Both the position numbers and the translations under genes were made by a program. A stretch of DNA of 44,773 nucleotides. It comes from Desulfuromonadales bacterium. Its GTDB lineage: Bacteria; Desulfobacterota; Desulfuromonadia; Desulfuromonadales; JAHYIW01. Where the stretch lies: contig JARGFI010000023.1 in NCBI GenBank assembly GCA_029210745.1, positions 1-44,773 of the forward strand, in the 5' to 3' direction. Of the stretch, positions 1 through 8,098 are shown piece after piece (positions within the stretch are counted from its first letter, which is position 1; the number at the start of each line of letters is the position of its first letter). The notes below the pieces were generated by a model, which saw only the letters and a list, made by a program, of their open reading frames with translations, searched no databases and had not been told where the DNA came from.

Positions 1-70
1 TTTCCCACAGACACGCAAAAGCGCCCCGCCGGTTAGCTCTACGTTCGCAACATAAAAGCAAAAATGAAAA

Positions 71-107
71 TTGACAGCCTCCAGGCCAAGTGTGTATAAT
101 ACACACT
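71..107 (+). promoter_or_regulatory. hicAB promoter with overlapping 19-bp operator palindrome
   Basis: TTGACA at 71-76 and a perfect TATAAT at 95-100 are separated by 18 bp. A perfect inverted repeat with 9-bp arms around a single central base covers 89-107, so it contains the whole -10 box and ends on the base before the hicA ATG at 108. The last -10 base is 7 nt from the ATG, which places the expected transcription start at about 107-108. Inference: HicB, which has a ribbon-helix-helix tail, binds this palindrome and represses the operon. Confidence 0.8.
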
Positions 108-296
108 ATGAAGAGTGGGGAAATTATCAAAAGACTGAAACAGGACGGGTGGATTCTCCATCATACCAAAGGAGATCATCACCAATTTAAACACCCGGAA
201 AAGCCAGGCAAGGTCACAGTTCCTCATCCCAAAAAAGACCTCCCGATCGGCACGCTCCGAAATATCTTCAAGCAAGCCGGTTGGGAATGGAGGTGA
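108..296 (+). CDS. hicA: HicA family mRNA interferase toxin
   Basis: A 62-residue protein of the HicA (YcfA-like) toxin family. Family members have a small double-stranded-RNA-binding-like fold and cleave mRNA and tmRNA during translation. The family signature KGDHHQFKHP is present, with the expected catalytic histidine at His24, followed by VTVPHPKKDLPIGTL; length and both blocks are normal for the family. An in-frame GTG at 90 lies inside the operator palindrome and the promoter, so ATG 108 is the only sensible start. There is no Shine-Dalgarno sequence before it, and the promoter position suggests a leaderless mRNA. The gene ends 4 bp before hicB, the usual toxin-first order of hicAB. It looks intact. 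Confidence 0.93.
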   Translation: MKSGEIIKRLKQDGWILHHTKGDHHQFKHPEKPGKVTVPHPKKDLPIGTLRNIFKQAGWEWR

Positions 297-300
297 AAAC

Positions 301-702
301 ATGAGATACCCCATTGCAATTCATAAAGACGAAACGTCGGATTACGGAGTTACCTTTCCCGATCTTCCTGGCTGTTTCTCCGCAGGAGACACTATCGAGG
401 AGGCAATAATCAATGCACAGGAGGCAGCAGAATGCCATATCGAAGGAATTTTGCTCGATTCCGAACCTGTTCCTGTGGCAACAGGCATTGTAAAACATAA
501 AGAAAAGGCAGACTATCAGGATGGTGTGTGGGCTCTCGTTGATGTGGATTTAAGCAAACTATCACTTAAATCAAAGCGAGTGAATGTCACTATCCCTGAG
601 AGAATTCTTAATTCCATCGATTATTATGCAAAAAAGCATGGAGAAACCCGCTCAGGCCTTTTGACGCAAGCAGTTACTGAATACATGGCAACACATCAAT
701 GA
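301..702 (+). CDS. hicB: HicB family antitoxin with C-terminal ribbon-helix-helix domain
   Basis: A 133-residue antitoxin partner of HicA. Residues 1-60 carry the HicB partial RNase H-like fold (YGVTFPDLPGCFSAGDT, then the helix EEAIINAQEAAE) that masks the toxin. The C-terminal 45 residues (VNVTIPERILNSIDYYAKK and onward) form a ribbon-helix-helix DNA-binding domain, which suits binding to the palindrome in front of hicA. A strong Shine-Dalgarno GGAGG at 289-293 overlaps the end of hicA and sets ATG 301. So the antitoxin has an efficient ribosome binding site while the toxin has none visible, which would favour excess antitoxin. It appears intact. Confidence 0.92.
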   Translation: MRYPIAIHKDETSDYGVTFPDLPGCFSAGDTIEEAIINAQEAAECHIEGILLDSEPVPVATGIVKHKEKADYQDGVWALVDVDLSKLSLKSKRVNVTIPERILNSIDYYAKKHGETRSGLLTQAVTEYMATHQ

Positions 703-770
703 AACGGAAGAATGGCGAACCAGGAACTGCCATGTGTTTCAGAACCCCCGACGAACTCTAACCCCCCCGG

Positions 771-793
771 CCCCCTCTTAATCTAAGCGGGGG
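771..793. other. GC-rich hairpin downstream of hicB
   Basis: Ten-base arms (771-780 and 784-793) pair with one mismatch around a 3-base loop, CCCCCTCTTA against TAAGCGGGGG. No T-tract follows, so this may be a weak terminator of hicAB or a solitary repeat remnant. Confidence 0.35.
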
Positions 794-869
794 TAAAAAT
801 CTCACTTTGCTCCCCGTTGGTGCGTTTCAGCCAGACTTAGCGGAAGGTCAGTGCTAATCAGGTATTGTT

Positions 870-898
870 TTGACAATTTCTTCGGGGGTTGTTAGACT
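870..898 (+). promoter_or_regulatory. Candidate sigma-70 promoter for the TPR protein gene
   Basis: TTGACA at 870-875, a 17-bp spacer, and TAGACT at 893-898 (4 of 6 consensus bases). The predicted start near 905 would give a leader of about 29 nt containing an AGGA ribosome binding site at 919-922. Confidence 0.5.
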
Positions 899-933
899 TC
901 CGCTTTCAAAAATCCTGAAAGGACTTGAATATA

Positions 934-1659
934 ATGTTTAACATACTCATTTCGACCCTCGCCGCCGCAGCTCTTGGTGCCGGACTTTTTTTGGGCGCAG
1001 GGCTCAGCCCCTGGATTGCCGGATTTGCCGGACTCGTCCTTTTTACTGCGCTTTATCTTTTGCTGATGCGGCACTTTATGAACAAACTCGTTGCGCTGAT
1101 GGAACAGTCTCAACGGGAATTGCAGGGACGTCATATCGAAAGGGCGATCAATACGCTCGAAAAGGGGTACCAGTTTGCTTCTTGGCAACTCTATGTCAAG
1201 GAGCAGATTAACTCGCAGATCGGCACCGTTCATTATCTCAACAGAAATTTCAGTGAAGCTTTCGAGTTTTTGAAAAAAGGGTTCATGCGCCACTGGGTCG
1301 CTCTGTGTATGTTGGCAATCTGTTATATGAAGCGCAACCGGACCAAGGATATGATTGCCGCTTTCGAAAGAGCTGTTGCCGCCGGAAAAAAAGAACCTCT
1401 GGCGTGGGCGGTTTATGCGTTTTGTCTGGAGAAGGTCGGCCAGCGTGACAAGGCGATCAGCATCCTTGAAAAAGGGTTGAAGAAGACCGGCAATGATGTC
1501 AACTTGCAATTAAATCTGGAGGATTTACGTGAGGGCGAGCGGATGCGGATGAAAGGGTACGGCGATATGTGGTATCAGTTTCACCTCGACAAGCCCGGTG
1601 CGCTGATCAAAAAGCAGACCAAAGCGGTGCAGGGACGGCGCAAGATTGTCCGTCGTTAG
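934..1659 (+). CDS. Membrane-anchored TPR-repeat protein, function unknown
   Basis: A 241-residue protein. The first 45 residues contain two hydrophobic segments separated by a short turn (ILISTLAAAALGAGLFLGAG and WIAGFAGLVLFTALYLLLM), so it should be held in the inner membrane. The rest is helical with TPR-like repeats, for instance around residues 65-105 and 130-190 (the latter ending near DKAISILEKGL). Such proteins scaffold membrane complexes, but no partner is evident here. ATG 934 is chosen over an in-frame TTG at 925 because AGGA at 919-922 is too close to the TTG and well placed for the ATG. It lies 5 bp before the Smr-domain gene, suggesting co-transcription. Confidence 0.75.
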   Translation: MFNILISTLAAAALGAGLFLGAGLSPWIAGFAGLVLFTALYLLLMRHFMNKLVALMEQSQRELQGRHIERAINTLEKGYQFASWQLYVKEQINSQIGTVHYLNRNFSEAFEFLKKGFMRHWVALCMLAICYMKRNRTKDMIAAFERAVAAGKKEPLAWAVYAFCLEKVGQRDKAISILEKGLKKTGNDVNLQLNLEDLREGERMRMKGYGDMWYQFHLDKPGALIKKQTKAVQGRRKIVRR

Positions 1660-1664
1660 TACCA

Positions 1665-2342
1665 ATGACCGACAAGCGCTGCAAATATGACAAATCATCC
1701 CCGCGGTGTTCAGCAACCCCCTTCAAGTCGCTGAAGGGGGTTGTCGTTTCCGCGGAGCAGACGTTGTCTGGGGCAGAAGAAGCTGACGGCGCTGGTTCGC
1801 ACCATGCCCGGCCCGGCATAAACGATGAGGATGACCTCTTTGCGCGTGAGATGGCGCGACTCGGCCTGCACCGTTCTGACCGGTGCGACGCGACACCGAC
1901 GGTGCTTGCACCAAAGGCAGCGCTGGAACCCCGGGACGAGAGTGAAGGCGCGGAATTTTTGACCGCGATGCGCGAATTGCGCGTGGATTTTCGTGATCAG
2001 CTGCCGGAAGATATCCCTGTTGCACAGGCGTCAGCTTACCGCCAACGACAATTGCGGCGGGGCCAGCTGAAGCCTGAAATGGAGCTCGATCTGCACGGGC
2101 TGACGCGCGATGCGGCGCGGGACAAGGTCGGGTTTTTTCTTGCGGATGCCCGCTTCCAGGGTGCCCGCACGGTGTTGATTATCACCGGTCGTGGCCATGG
2201 CTCAGCCACAGAGCCGGTGTTGCGTGGCGAGGTTGAACGATTGCTGCGGACGGAAGAGGGGACGTCGGTGGTGGAGTGGATGGTCGCCCCGCGTCGTTAC
2301 GGGGGTGCCGGAGCACTGGTGGTTTTTTTAAAGAAACGGTAA
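1665..2342 (+). CDS. Smr-domain protein (MutS2 C-terminal-like nuclease domain)
   Basis: A 225-residue protein ending in a Smr domain. LDLHGLT marks the domain start near residue 143 (the conserved DxH motif), TGRGHGS is the GxG/H motif, and the end APRRYGGAGALVVFLK is typical. Smr domains bind and nick branched DNA or cleave mRNA on stalled ribosomes; which applies to this stand-alone form is not known. The N-terminal PFKSLKG block recurs in family members, which supports a start upstream of it. ATG 1665 is the only candidate that does not extend far into the previous gene, though no clear ribosome binding site precedes it. A perfect 12-bp inverted repeat lies in its 5' coding region. Confidence 0.8.
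   Translation: MTDKRCKYDKSSPRCSATPFKSLKGVVVSAEQTLSGAEEADGAGSHHARPGINDEDDLFAREMARLGLHRSDRCDATPTVLAPKAALEPRDESEGAEFLTAMRELRVDFRDQLPEDIPVAQASAYRQRQLRRGQLKPEMELDLHGLTRDAARDKVGFFLADARFQGARTVLIITGRGHGSATEPVLRGEVERLLRTEEGTSVVEWMVAPRRYGGAGALVVFLKKR
1714..1743. other. Perfect 12-bp inverted repeat inside the Smr gene
   Basis: Arms 1714-1725 and 1732-1743 (CAACCCCCTTCA and its complement) around a 6-base loop, starting 50 nt after the Smr start codon and only 54 nt after the stop of the TPR gene. The shape is that of an intrinsic terminator stem, but it encodes the conserved PFKSLKG block and lacks a clean T-tract. Confidence 0.55.
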
Positions 2343-2352
2343 TGGGTGACGT

Positions 2353-2553
2353 TCAAAGCAACTCTTCCAGGGCACACTCTGCACAGATCGTGGTTATTTC
2401 ATAGAGGCCACTGTTTTTATTAAGACGCATTGATCGTTGCAGATGGGCACTGCAGGTGATTTTGTAACACTGGTCGCAAGCACGACTCTCGGTTGTGGAT
2501 GACGTGTAGCCGCAGTAATGACATATCCACGGTGATCTGTCGGGGTCGTTCAT
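2353..2553 (-). CDS. Small zinc-ribbon protein, function unknown
   Basis: A 66-residue protein with CHYC (C-x2-C) near residue 11, CDQC near residue 27, a Cys-Ser-Ala-His pair and a C-terminal CAEC, enough ligands for two zinc sites. I do not recognise a named family. The reverse-strand leader has GAGGAA 8 nt before the ATG, so it should be translated. It converges on the Smr gene with 10 bp between stops. Small double zinc ribbons of this kind often act in protein-protein contacts; nothing nearby suggests a more precise role. Confidence 0.7.
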   Translation of the reverse strand: MNDPDRSPWICHYCGYTSSTTESRACDQCYKITCSAHLQRSMRLNKNSGLYEITTICAECALEELL

Positions 2554-2830
2554 CGGTATTTCCTCTTGATCCTGAACAGGGGCTGGTGGTCAGGTATGAT
2601 ATGCGCGTTGACGACTTTTTTCAAGGCTGAGCCTTTTGCACCTGAAATTTTTTTTCCGCTCTAATGTAAATTGACCTGTTACGCGCTTGTGACAACCCGG
2701 CAAGCTGTGTCAATCTACCCGTTTTGAGAGATGCGGGGAGGGGGGATCGTAAAACAGTGAAGTCGATTCAGGATTCAGAATCCGGAAACGATCGAAGTTG
2801 CTGAAATACTTTATTAATGGAGATGACGTT

Positions 2831-3916
2831 ATGACAAGGGATAGCAGAATGAAAAATATACTGGTTACCGGCGGTGCCGGTTTTATCGGTTCCAATTTTG
2901 TGCGGCTGGCACTGAGTCGTCTGCCTGACTGCCGTTTGATTAATCTTGACAAGCTGACCTATGCCGGGAACCCCGGCAATCTGGTTGATATTCAGGATGA
3001 TCCCCGCTATCGTTTTGTGCAGGGGGATATCTGTGACGCGGCGCTGGTCGCAGAGCTTTTTGCCGATGAACAGATCGATACCGTCGTTCATTTCGCCGCG
3101 GAATCGCACGTCGATCGCAGTATCGATGGCCCGGCTGAATTTATTCAGACCAACATTGTCGGAACCTTCACGTTACTTGAAGCGGCTCGCCAGGCCTGGC
3201 TGGTTAACGCAGCGGTTGCTGGCGATAAACGTTTTCTGCACGTCAGTACCGATGAGGTTTACGGATCGCTTGGCGAAACCGGGATGTTCACCGAGACCAC
3301 CCGGTATGATCCACGCTCTCCGTATTCTGCCTCCAAAGCGTCGTCTGACCATCTGGTCAGTGCTTACTTTCATACCTACGGTCTGCCGACGGTCATCACC
3401 AATTGTTCAAACAACTACGGACCGTACCATTTTCCCGAAAAACTCATTCCGTTGATCATTAATAATGCCCTGAACGGTAAAGATTTGCCGGTCTACGGCG
3501 ATGGCAAAAATGTGCGTGACTGGCTCTATGTGGTCGATCACTGTACGGCGATCCTTACGGTGTTGCACCAGGGGGGGGTGGGGGAGACCTATAATGTCGG
3601 TGGGAACAACGAGAAACAAAATATCGAAATTGTGCAGACCGTTTGCGATATTCTTGATCAAAAGGTCGGGCCGCTGCCTTCGGGAGAGCCGCGCCGCAGT
3701 TTGATCCGCTTTGTCAAAGATCGCCCCGGACATGATCGCCGTTATGCGATTGATGCCGGAAAAATCGCGGCGGAACTGGGGTGGAAGCCATCCGTGACGT
3801 TCGCGGAAGGGATCGTCAAAACGATCGAATGGTATCTCGCTAATCCCGACTGGGTCGCGGCGGTAGTTGACGGATCGTATCAGGAATATTATCGACAGAT
3901 GTACGCCGGACGGTGA
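2831..3916 (+). CDS. rfbB: dTDP-glucose 4,6-dehydratase
   Basis: A 361-residue short-chain dehydrogenase-type enzyme that converts dTDP-glucose to dTDP-4-keto-6-deoxyglucose using bound NAD, the second step of dTDP-L-rhamnose synthesis. The Rossmann motif GGAGFIG is at residues 14-20, Thr-Asp-Glu of the active site at about 140-142, and the Tyr-x3-Lys pair at Tyr165/Lys169 (SPYSASKAS). ATG 2831 has GGAG 8 nt upstream; an in-frame ATG at 2849 with AGGG upstream is an alternative. First gene of a tight rfbB-rfbD-rfbA-rfbC run; I see no convincing promoter in the 277 bp upstream. Cytoplasmic; the product feeds lipopolysaccharide or another surface glycan. Confidence 0.95.
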   Translation: MTRDSRMKNILVTGGAGFIGSNFVRLALSRLPDCRLINLDKLTYAGNPGNLVDIQDDPRYRFVQGDICDAALVAELFADEQIDTVVHFAAESHVDRSIDGPAEFIQTNIVGTFTLLEAARQAWLVNAAVAGDKRFLHVSTDEVYGSLGETGMFTETTRYDPRSPYSASKASSDHLVSAYFHTYGLPTVITNCSNNYGPYHFPEKLIPLIINNALNGKDLPVYGDGKNVRDWLYVVDHCTAILTVLHQGGVGETYNVGGNNEKQNIEIVQTVCDILDQKVGPLPSGEPRRSLIRFVKDRPGHDRRYAIDAGKIAAELGWKPSVTFAEGIVKTIEWYLANPDWVAAVVDGSYQEYYRQMYAGR

Positions 3917-3918
3917 AT

Positions 3919-4785
3919 ATGGGAGACAAAAAAGTTGCACTGATCGGTGCGCAGGGGATGCTGGCGAGTCAGGTGCGCGCTCTGGCCCCGGTTGAGGTTG
4001 AAATTCATTGCTTCGATTTGCCGGAGTTCGATTTGACCGATGCCGCTGCCGTGGCAACGACATTGGCGTCGTTGCAACCGCAGATTATCATCAATTGTGC
4101 GGCCTTTACCAACGTCGATGGGTGTGAAAGCAACGCCCCGCTGGCGTTTTTGGTAAACGGGGAAGGGCCGGGTCACCTGGCGGCAGCCGCGAAGAAGATC
4201 GGCTCCACCCTGGTTCATATCTCGACCGACTACGTCTTTGCGGGGACGAAAAATGAACCGTATGAGGTGGATGATGCGCCTGATCCGCAATCGATCTACG
4301 GTCAGTCGAAACTGGCCGGAGAACAGGCCATTCTGAACAGTGGTCTTGAGCACTATTTCATGGTTCGCACCAGTTGGTTGTATGGTCCGGACGGAAACAA
4401 CTTTGTCGAAACGATCTTGCGTCTGGCGGGGGAACGTGACGACCTCGGTATCGTCTCCGATCAGGTCGGCAGCCCGACCTATACCGGCGACCTGGCCGAG
4501 GCGTTGTGGCGATTGCTGGCAACTGATGACTACGGAGTGTACCACTTTTCCAATCACGGTGAGTGCAGCTGGTATGAATTCGCCCGGGAAATAATCGCTC
4601 AGGCAAAGTTATGCGGACTGCCGCTCAAGTTAAAGACCCTCAGGCCGATCCGTACTGAAGATTATCCGCTCCCGGCACGGCGGCCCGCGTACTCGTTGTT
4701 ATCGAAAGACCGTTATCTGCAAGTGACCGGGGCGTCAATTCCCTTTTGGCGCGACAGTTTGCAGCGTTATTTTGCAATTCGTTAA
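3919..4785 (+). CDS. rfbD: dTDP-4-dehydrorhamnose reductase
   Basis: A 288-residue NAD(P)H-dependent reductase catalysing the last step to dTDP-L-rhamnose. The N-terminal nucleotide-binding loop is [13 protein letters not shown], the catalytic Tyr-x3-Lys is Tyr127/Lys131 (IYGQSK), and STDYVFAG and TSWLYG blocks are typical of RmlD. The ATG at 3919 lies 2 bp after the rfbB stop; a GTG at 3913 overlapping that stop is a second possibility, and neither has a strong ribosome binding site, so translational coupling to rfbB is likely. Confidence 0.94.
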   Translation: MGDKKVALIGAQGMLASQVRALAPVEVEIHCFDLPEFDLTDAAAVATTLASLQPQIIINCAAFTNVDGCESNAPLAFLVNGEGPGHLAAAAKKIGSTLVHISTDYVFAGTKNEPYEVDDAPDPQSIYGQSKLAGEQAILNSGLEHYFMVRTSWLYGPDGNNFVETILRLAGERDDLGIVSDQVGSPTYTGDLAEALWRLLATDDYGVYHFSNHGECSWYEFAREIIAQAKLCGLPLKLKTLRPIRTEDYPLPARRPAYSLLSKDRYLQVTGASIPFWRDSLQRYFAIR

Positions 4786-4798
4786 GGAGAAAAATTCC

Positions 4799-5677
4799 AT
4801 GGCACAGGTCAAAAAAGGTATTATCCTCGCTGGTGGGGCAGGGACCCGACTTTATCCGCTTACGCTGGTTGCCAGTAAACAGTTGCAGCCAGTTTACGAT
4901 AAACCGTTGATTTATTATCCTCTTTCGACCCTGATGATGGCGGGCATTGAGGATATTCTGATCATTTCCACTCCCCACGACACCCCTCGTTTTGAGGCTT
5001 TACTTGGCGATGGAAGTCGTTTTGGAATAAAGCTGACTTACGCTGTGCAGCCGGAGCCGAAAGGGATTGCCCAGGCGTTTCTGGTTGGTGAAGCGTTTAT
5101 TGCCAATGATCCGGTCTGTCTGATTTTGGGGGATAACCTTTTTTACGGTAAGCTGGGACTTGACAAGATTGTCAGTAATTTTTCCGGCGGCGCCTGGATT
5201 TTCGGATATCCGGTCACCGATCCGGAGCGCTACGGAGTCGTTGAATTCGATAAAGACGGCAAAGTGCTCAGCCTTGAAGAAAAACCGGAAAAACCGAAAT
5301 CGCATTATGCTGTTCCGGGACTTTACCTGTATGATGAGCATGTTGTTGAGCTGACCAAGGGGATGAAACCCTCAGCGCGCGGCGAGCTGGAAATTACCGA
5401 TCTGAACCTCATCTACCTGCGCCGTCATCAGTTAATGGTGGAGAAACTCGGTCGGGGTATCGCCTGGCTCGATACCGGCACCCATATGAGCCTGCTTGAA
5501 GCAAGCCATTTTATCGGCACACTTGAGGCGCGGCAGGGGCTGAAGATCGCCTGTCTCGAAGAGGTGGCCCTGCGCAAGGGCTATATCGATATTGGCCGAT
5601 TTAAAGAAATTATCAACGATACGCCAAAGTCCAGTTACCGTGAATATCTGGAAATGATTCTGCAGGGAGAATTTTAG
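4799..5677 (+). CDS. rfbA: Glucose-1-phosphate thymidylyltransferase
   Basis: A 292-residue nucleotidyltransferase, the usual RmlA length, making dTDP-glucose from dTTP and glucose-1-phosphate, the committed first step of the rhamnose pathway. The signature [11 protein letters not shown] begins at about residue 12 with Lys27 following, and [19 protein letters not shown] and the EEKPEKPKS loop match the family. AAGGAGA at 4784-4790 is 8 nt before the ATG; an in-frame TTG upstream overlaps rfbD and is not favoured. It is third in the operon although its product acts first. Confidence 0.96.
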   Translation: MAQVKKGIILAGGAGTRLYPLTLVASKQLQPVYDKPLIYYPLSTLMMAGIEDILIISTPHDTPRFEALLGDGSRFGIKLTYAVQPEPKGIAQAFLVGEAFIANDPVCLILGDNLFYGKLGLDKIVSNFSGGAWIFGYPVTDPERYGVVEFDKDGKVLSLEEKPEKPKSHYAVPGLYLYDEHVVELTKGMKPSARGELEITDLNLIYLRRHQLMVEKLGRGIAWLDTGTHMSLLEASHFIGTLEARQGLKIACLEEVALRKGYIDIGRFKEIINDTPKSSYREYLEMILQGEF

Positions 5678-5678
5678 G

Positions 5679-6230
5679 ATGAAGGTGGTTAAATCGATTA
5701 TCCCTGACGTATTGATTGTCGAACCGCGCGTTTTCGGTGATGATCGTGGGTTCTTTTTCGAGAGTTTCAATCAGCAGGACTGGACAGCCGCGACCGGATT
5801 GACGGATGCTTTTGTGCAGGATAATCATTCGAAATCGTCCTGCGGGGTGCTGCGCGGGCTGCACTATCAGTTGCCGCCCCGGGCGCAGGGGAAGCTGGTG
5901 CGTGTCGTGGCCGGAGAAGTGTGCGATGTTGCTGTCGATCTGCGCAAGAGCTCACCGACCTTTGGTCGCTGGGTCAGTGCCATTCTTTCCGCCGAAAATA
6001 AACGCCAGATGTTTATCCCGGCAGGGTTTGCACACGGATTTTTAACTCTGAGTGAAAGCGCAGAGTTTCTCTACAAAACGACCGATTACTACGCGCCGGA
6101 ATATGAACGATGCATCGCGTGGAATGACCCGACATTACAGATTGACTGGCCAAAGGTTGCGGACGGGCCACTTCTTGCGGCTAAAGATGCCGCCGCGCCG
6201 CTATTTTCCGATGCAGAGTTATTTGCCTGA
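5679..6230 (+). CDS. rfbC: dTDP-4-dehydrorhamnose 3,5-epimerase
   Basis: A 183-residue cupin-fold epimerase acting between RfbB and RfbD. The catalytic histidine is His62 in RGLHYQLPP, and the DRGFFFESF, GFAHGFLTLSE and IAWNDP blocks are family hallmarks. Its start codon is one base after the rfbA stop. With it the complete four-gene dTDP-L-rhamnose set is present (order B, D, A, C), but no rhamnosyltransferase lies in the window. yicC follows after 19 bp, so housekeeping genes may be transcribed through from the rfb genes. Confidence 0.95.
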   Translation: MKVVKSIIPDVLIVEPRVFGDDRGFFFESFNQQDWTAATGLTDAFVQDNHSKSSCGVLRGLHYQLPPRAQGKLVRVVAGEVCDVAVDLRKSSPTFGRWVSAILSAENKRQMFIPAGFAHGFLTLSESAEFLYKTTDYYAPEYERCIAWNDPTLQIDWPKVADGPLLAAKDAAAPLFSDAELFA

Positions 6231-6249
6231 GCATGAAGTGGAGAACATA

Positions 6250-7128
6250 ATGTTGAACAGCATGACAGGATACGGAAAAGGGCAGGCACTCTGCGGCGAT
6301 GTGACTTATGTTATCGAAATTAAATCAGTCAATCATCGCCACTGTGATGTGTCCGTTAAAGCGCCACGGGGGCTGATGGGGCTCGAGAATGAGATCAGGA
6401 AGACGGTTTCAGAGCGTCTGAAACGGGGCAAAATCGACGTATTTATCAATCGGGAATTTGCTGAATCGAATTCCATCGTACCCCAGTTGAATTCCGCGCT
6501 GGCTGCTTCTTATGTCAGGATTTTTCAGGAATTGCGTCTCCAGCTGGGTTTGTCCGGTGACGTCCCGCTGGAGTTAATTGCTGCGCAGCGGGATGTCATT
6601 GTTACGACTGAGGCGGATATCAGCCTCGCCGATGTGCGTGAAGGTCTTTTCTCAGCTCTGGATTCAGCCCTGGAAGCGATCAGGATGATGCGCGCCAATG
6701 AAGGCCAGGCGACTTGTCTGGATATGGAGGTGCGTTTGCATACCGTTGACGCCCTGGTCAGCCAACTGTCAGAGCGTTCATCCGTGGTTCCGATTGAGTG
6801 GCGTGACAAGCTGATGGCACGTCTGGAAAAATTGCGGACAGATTTCGACTATGATCCCCAACGGGTGGCGCAAGAGCTGGCAATTTTTGCTGATCGCTCT
6901 GATATCAGTGAAGAATTAGCCCGTTTGAACAGCCACCTGCAGCAGTTCCGCGATCTTCTTCAGGGTACGGAGCCGGTCGGGCGTCAGATGGATTTTCTGG
7001 TTCAGGAAATGAACCGTGAGGTGAATACCACGGGATCGAAGTCGAATGATATCGAATTGAGCCGCATCGTGGTTGCACTTAAATCCGAGCTGGAAAAAAT
7101 TCGCGAACAGGTGCAGAACATCGAGTAG
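6250..7128 (+). CDS. yicC: YicC family endoribonuclease-like protein
   Basis: A 292-residue member of the YicC/YloC family. The N-terminal MTGYGKG and SVNHRHCDV, together with the C-terminal MDFLVQEMNREVNTTGSKS, are diagnostic. E. coli YicC has been linked to endoribonuclease activity in small-RNA turnover, though the general role is not settled. ATG 6250 is preceded by GGAG at 6240-6243; the reading frame stays open back to 6052 inside rfbC, but that extension has no family support. It is followed 3 bp later by gmk, the standard neighbour in this lineage. Confidence 0.93.
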   Translation: MLNSMTGYGKGQALCGDVTYVIEIKSVNHRHCDVSVKAPRGLMGLENEIRKTVSERLKRGKIDVFINREFAESNSIVPQLNSALAASYVRIFQELRLQLGLSGDVPLELIAAQRDVIVTTEADISLADVREGLFSALDSALEAIRMMRANEGQATCLDMEVRLHTVDALVSQLSERSSVVPIEWRDKLMARLEKLRTDFDYDPQRVAQELAIFADRSDISEELARLNSHLQQFRDLLQGTEPVGRQMDFLVQEMNREVNTTGSKSNDIELSRIVVALKSELEKIREQVQNIE

Positions 7129-7131
7129 GAT

Positions 7132-7746
7132 ATGGAACGAGAAGGAATAATATTCGTCGTCTCGGCTCCCTCGGGGACCGGGAAAACGACGCTCTGCAAG
7201 GAACTGATTGACTTTTTCCCTGATCTGCGTCAGTCTGTTTCTTTCACAACGCGCGCGATGCGTCCTGCTGAAAAAGCCGGTCGTGACTACCATTTTATCT
7301 CCGCATCATCTTTTGCCATGATGGTTGATAAAGGTGAGTTTGCCGAGTGGGCGGCGGTTCATGGTCATTATTACGGAACCGCACTCGCACCCCTTGATGC
7401 CTGTCGTCAGAACGGTTGTGACGTGTTGCTGGATATCGATTTTCAAGGTGCTGAGCAGTTACGTCGCAATTATAGTCACGCGGTTTTTATCTTTATCGTC
7501 CCTCCGGACATGGTAGAGCTGGAGCGGCGGCTGCGGTTGCGGGGCACTGAGAGTGATGAGGTCATTAACAATCGCCTGGAAAATGCGCGGAGCGAATTAC
7601 AGGCGGGCGACTGGTATGATTATCTTGTCACCAACGATGATTTTGATCGTGCATTATCCAAATTAAAAGCAATTGTGATTGCAGAGGCGTGCAAGCGCAG
7701 CCGGATTCCCTTCTCGGTTGCGGAACTGGTAGGCCTGTCGGTTTAG
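7132..7746 (+). CDS. gmk: Guanylate kinase
   Basis: A 204-residue kinase phosphorylating GMP to GDP with ATP, essential in guanine nucleotide and (p)ppGpp precursor supply. The P-loop SAPSGTGKTTL is at residues 11-21 with Lys18; the GMP-binding segment SFTTRAMRPAEKAGRDYHF and the lid region RLRLRGTESDE are intact. Normal length. It sits in the yicC-gmk-rpoZ-rel order, which links guanine nucleotide supply with alarmone synthesis and the RNA polymerase omega subunit. Confidence 0.96.
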   Translation: MEREGIIFVVSAPSGTGKTTLCKELIDFFPDLRQSVSFTTRAMRPAEKAGRDYHFISASSFAMMVDKGEFAEWAAVHGHYYGTALAPLDACRQNGCDVLLDIDFQGAEQLRRNYSHAVFIFIVPPDMVELERRLRLRGTESDEVINNRLENARSELQAGDWYDYLVTNDDFDRALSKLKAIVIAEACKRSRIPFSVAELVGLSV

Positions 7747-7782
7747 TTAAACAGTCAAGTGTCATGAAAGGTCTGTAAAATA

Positions 7783-7986
7783 ATGGCAAGAGTAACCGTT
7801 GAGGATTGTCTGGAACAGATTCCTAATCGTTTTTTGTTGGTGATGGTCGCCACGAAGCGCTCGAAGCAGCTTTATAAGGGGGGCGCATCGCTGATCGAAA
7901 ATAAGGCGGAGAACAAAAATATCGTTTTGGCCTTGCGCGAAATCGCCGCAGGCAGGGTTGAATACGAAATTCCGAACCGCAAGTAA
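7783..7986 (+). CDS. rpoZ: RNA polymerase omega subunit
   Basis: A 67-residue omega subunit, which helps assemble RNA polymerase by latching the beta-prime subunit and forms part of a ppGpp site. [17 protein letters not shown] and [12 protein letters not shown] are the conserved helix 1 and MxxRAxQL-like regions, followed by [11 protein letters not shown]. Length is normal for a short omega. It is 36 bp after gmk and 112 bp before the alarmone synthetase gene, the classical association. Confidence 0.95.
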   Translation: MARVTVEDCLEQIPNRFLLVMVATKRSKQLYKGGASLIENKAENKNIVLALREIAAGRVEYEIPNRK

Positions 7987-8001
7987 ACAAATCCACATCT
8001 C

Positions 8002-8031
8002 CGCCGGGCAGGGTTTAATCGTTGCCCGGCG
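8002..8031. other. GC-rich hairpin between rpoZ and rel
   Basis: Nine-base perfect arms CGCCGGGCA (8002-8010) and TGCCCGGCG (8023-8031) around a 12-nt loop. No T-run follows. It could be a partial terminator, an RNA processing site or a 5' leader structure that modulates expression of the alarmone gene. Confidence 0.45.
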
Positions 8032-8098
8032 CGTTGTCCACCCTGAATGATCGTCGGTCGTTCACACCGTAGCCCTGGTGATCTATTTATCCATCGAC

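Noticed and set aside
4744-4762. A sigma-54-like match (TTGGCGCGACAGTTTGCA) at the end of rfbD
   Set aside because: The GG-to-GC spacing is one base too long and it lies inside a coding region within a continuous operon.
6052-6249. A 66-codon N-terminal extension of YicC
   Set aside because: It overlaps rfbC, is not similar to the family, and ATG 6250 has a proper GGAG and the conserved MTGYGKG start.
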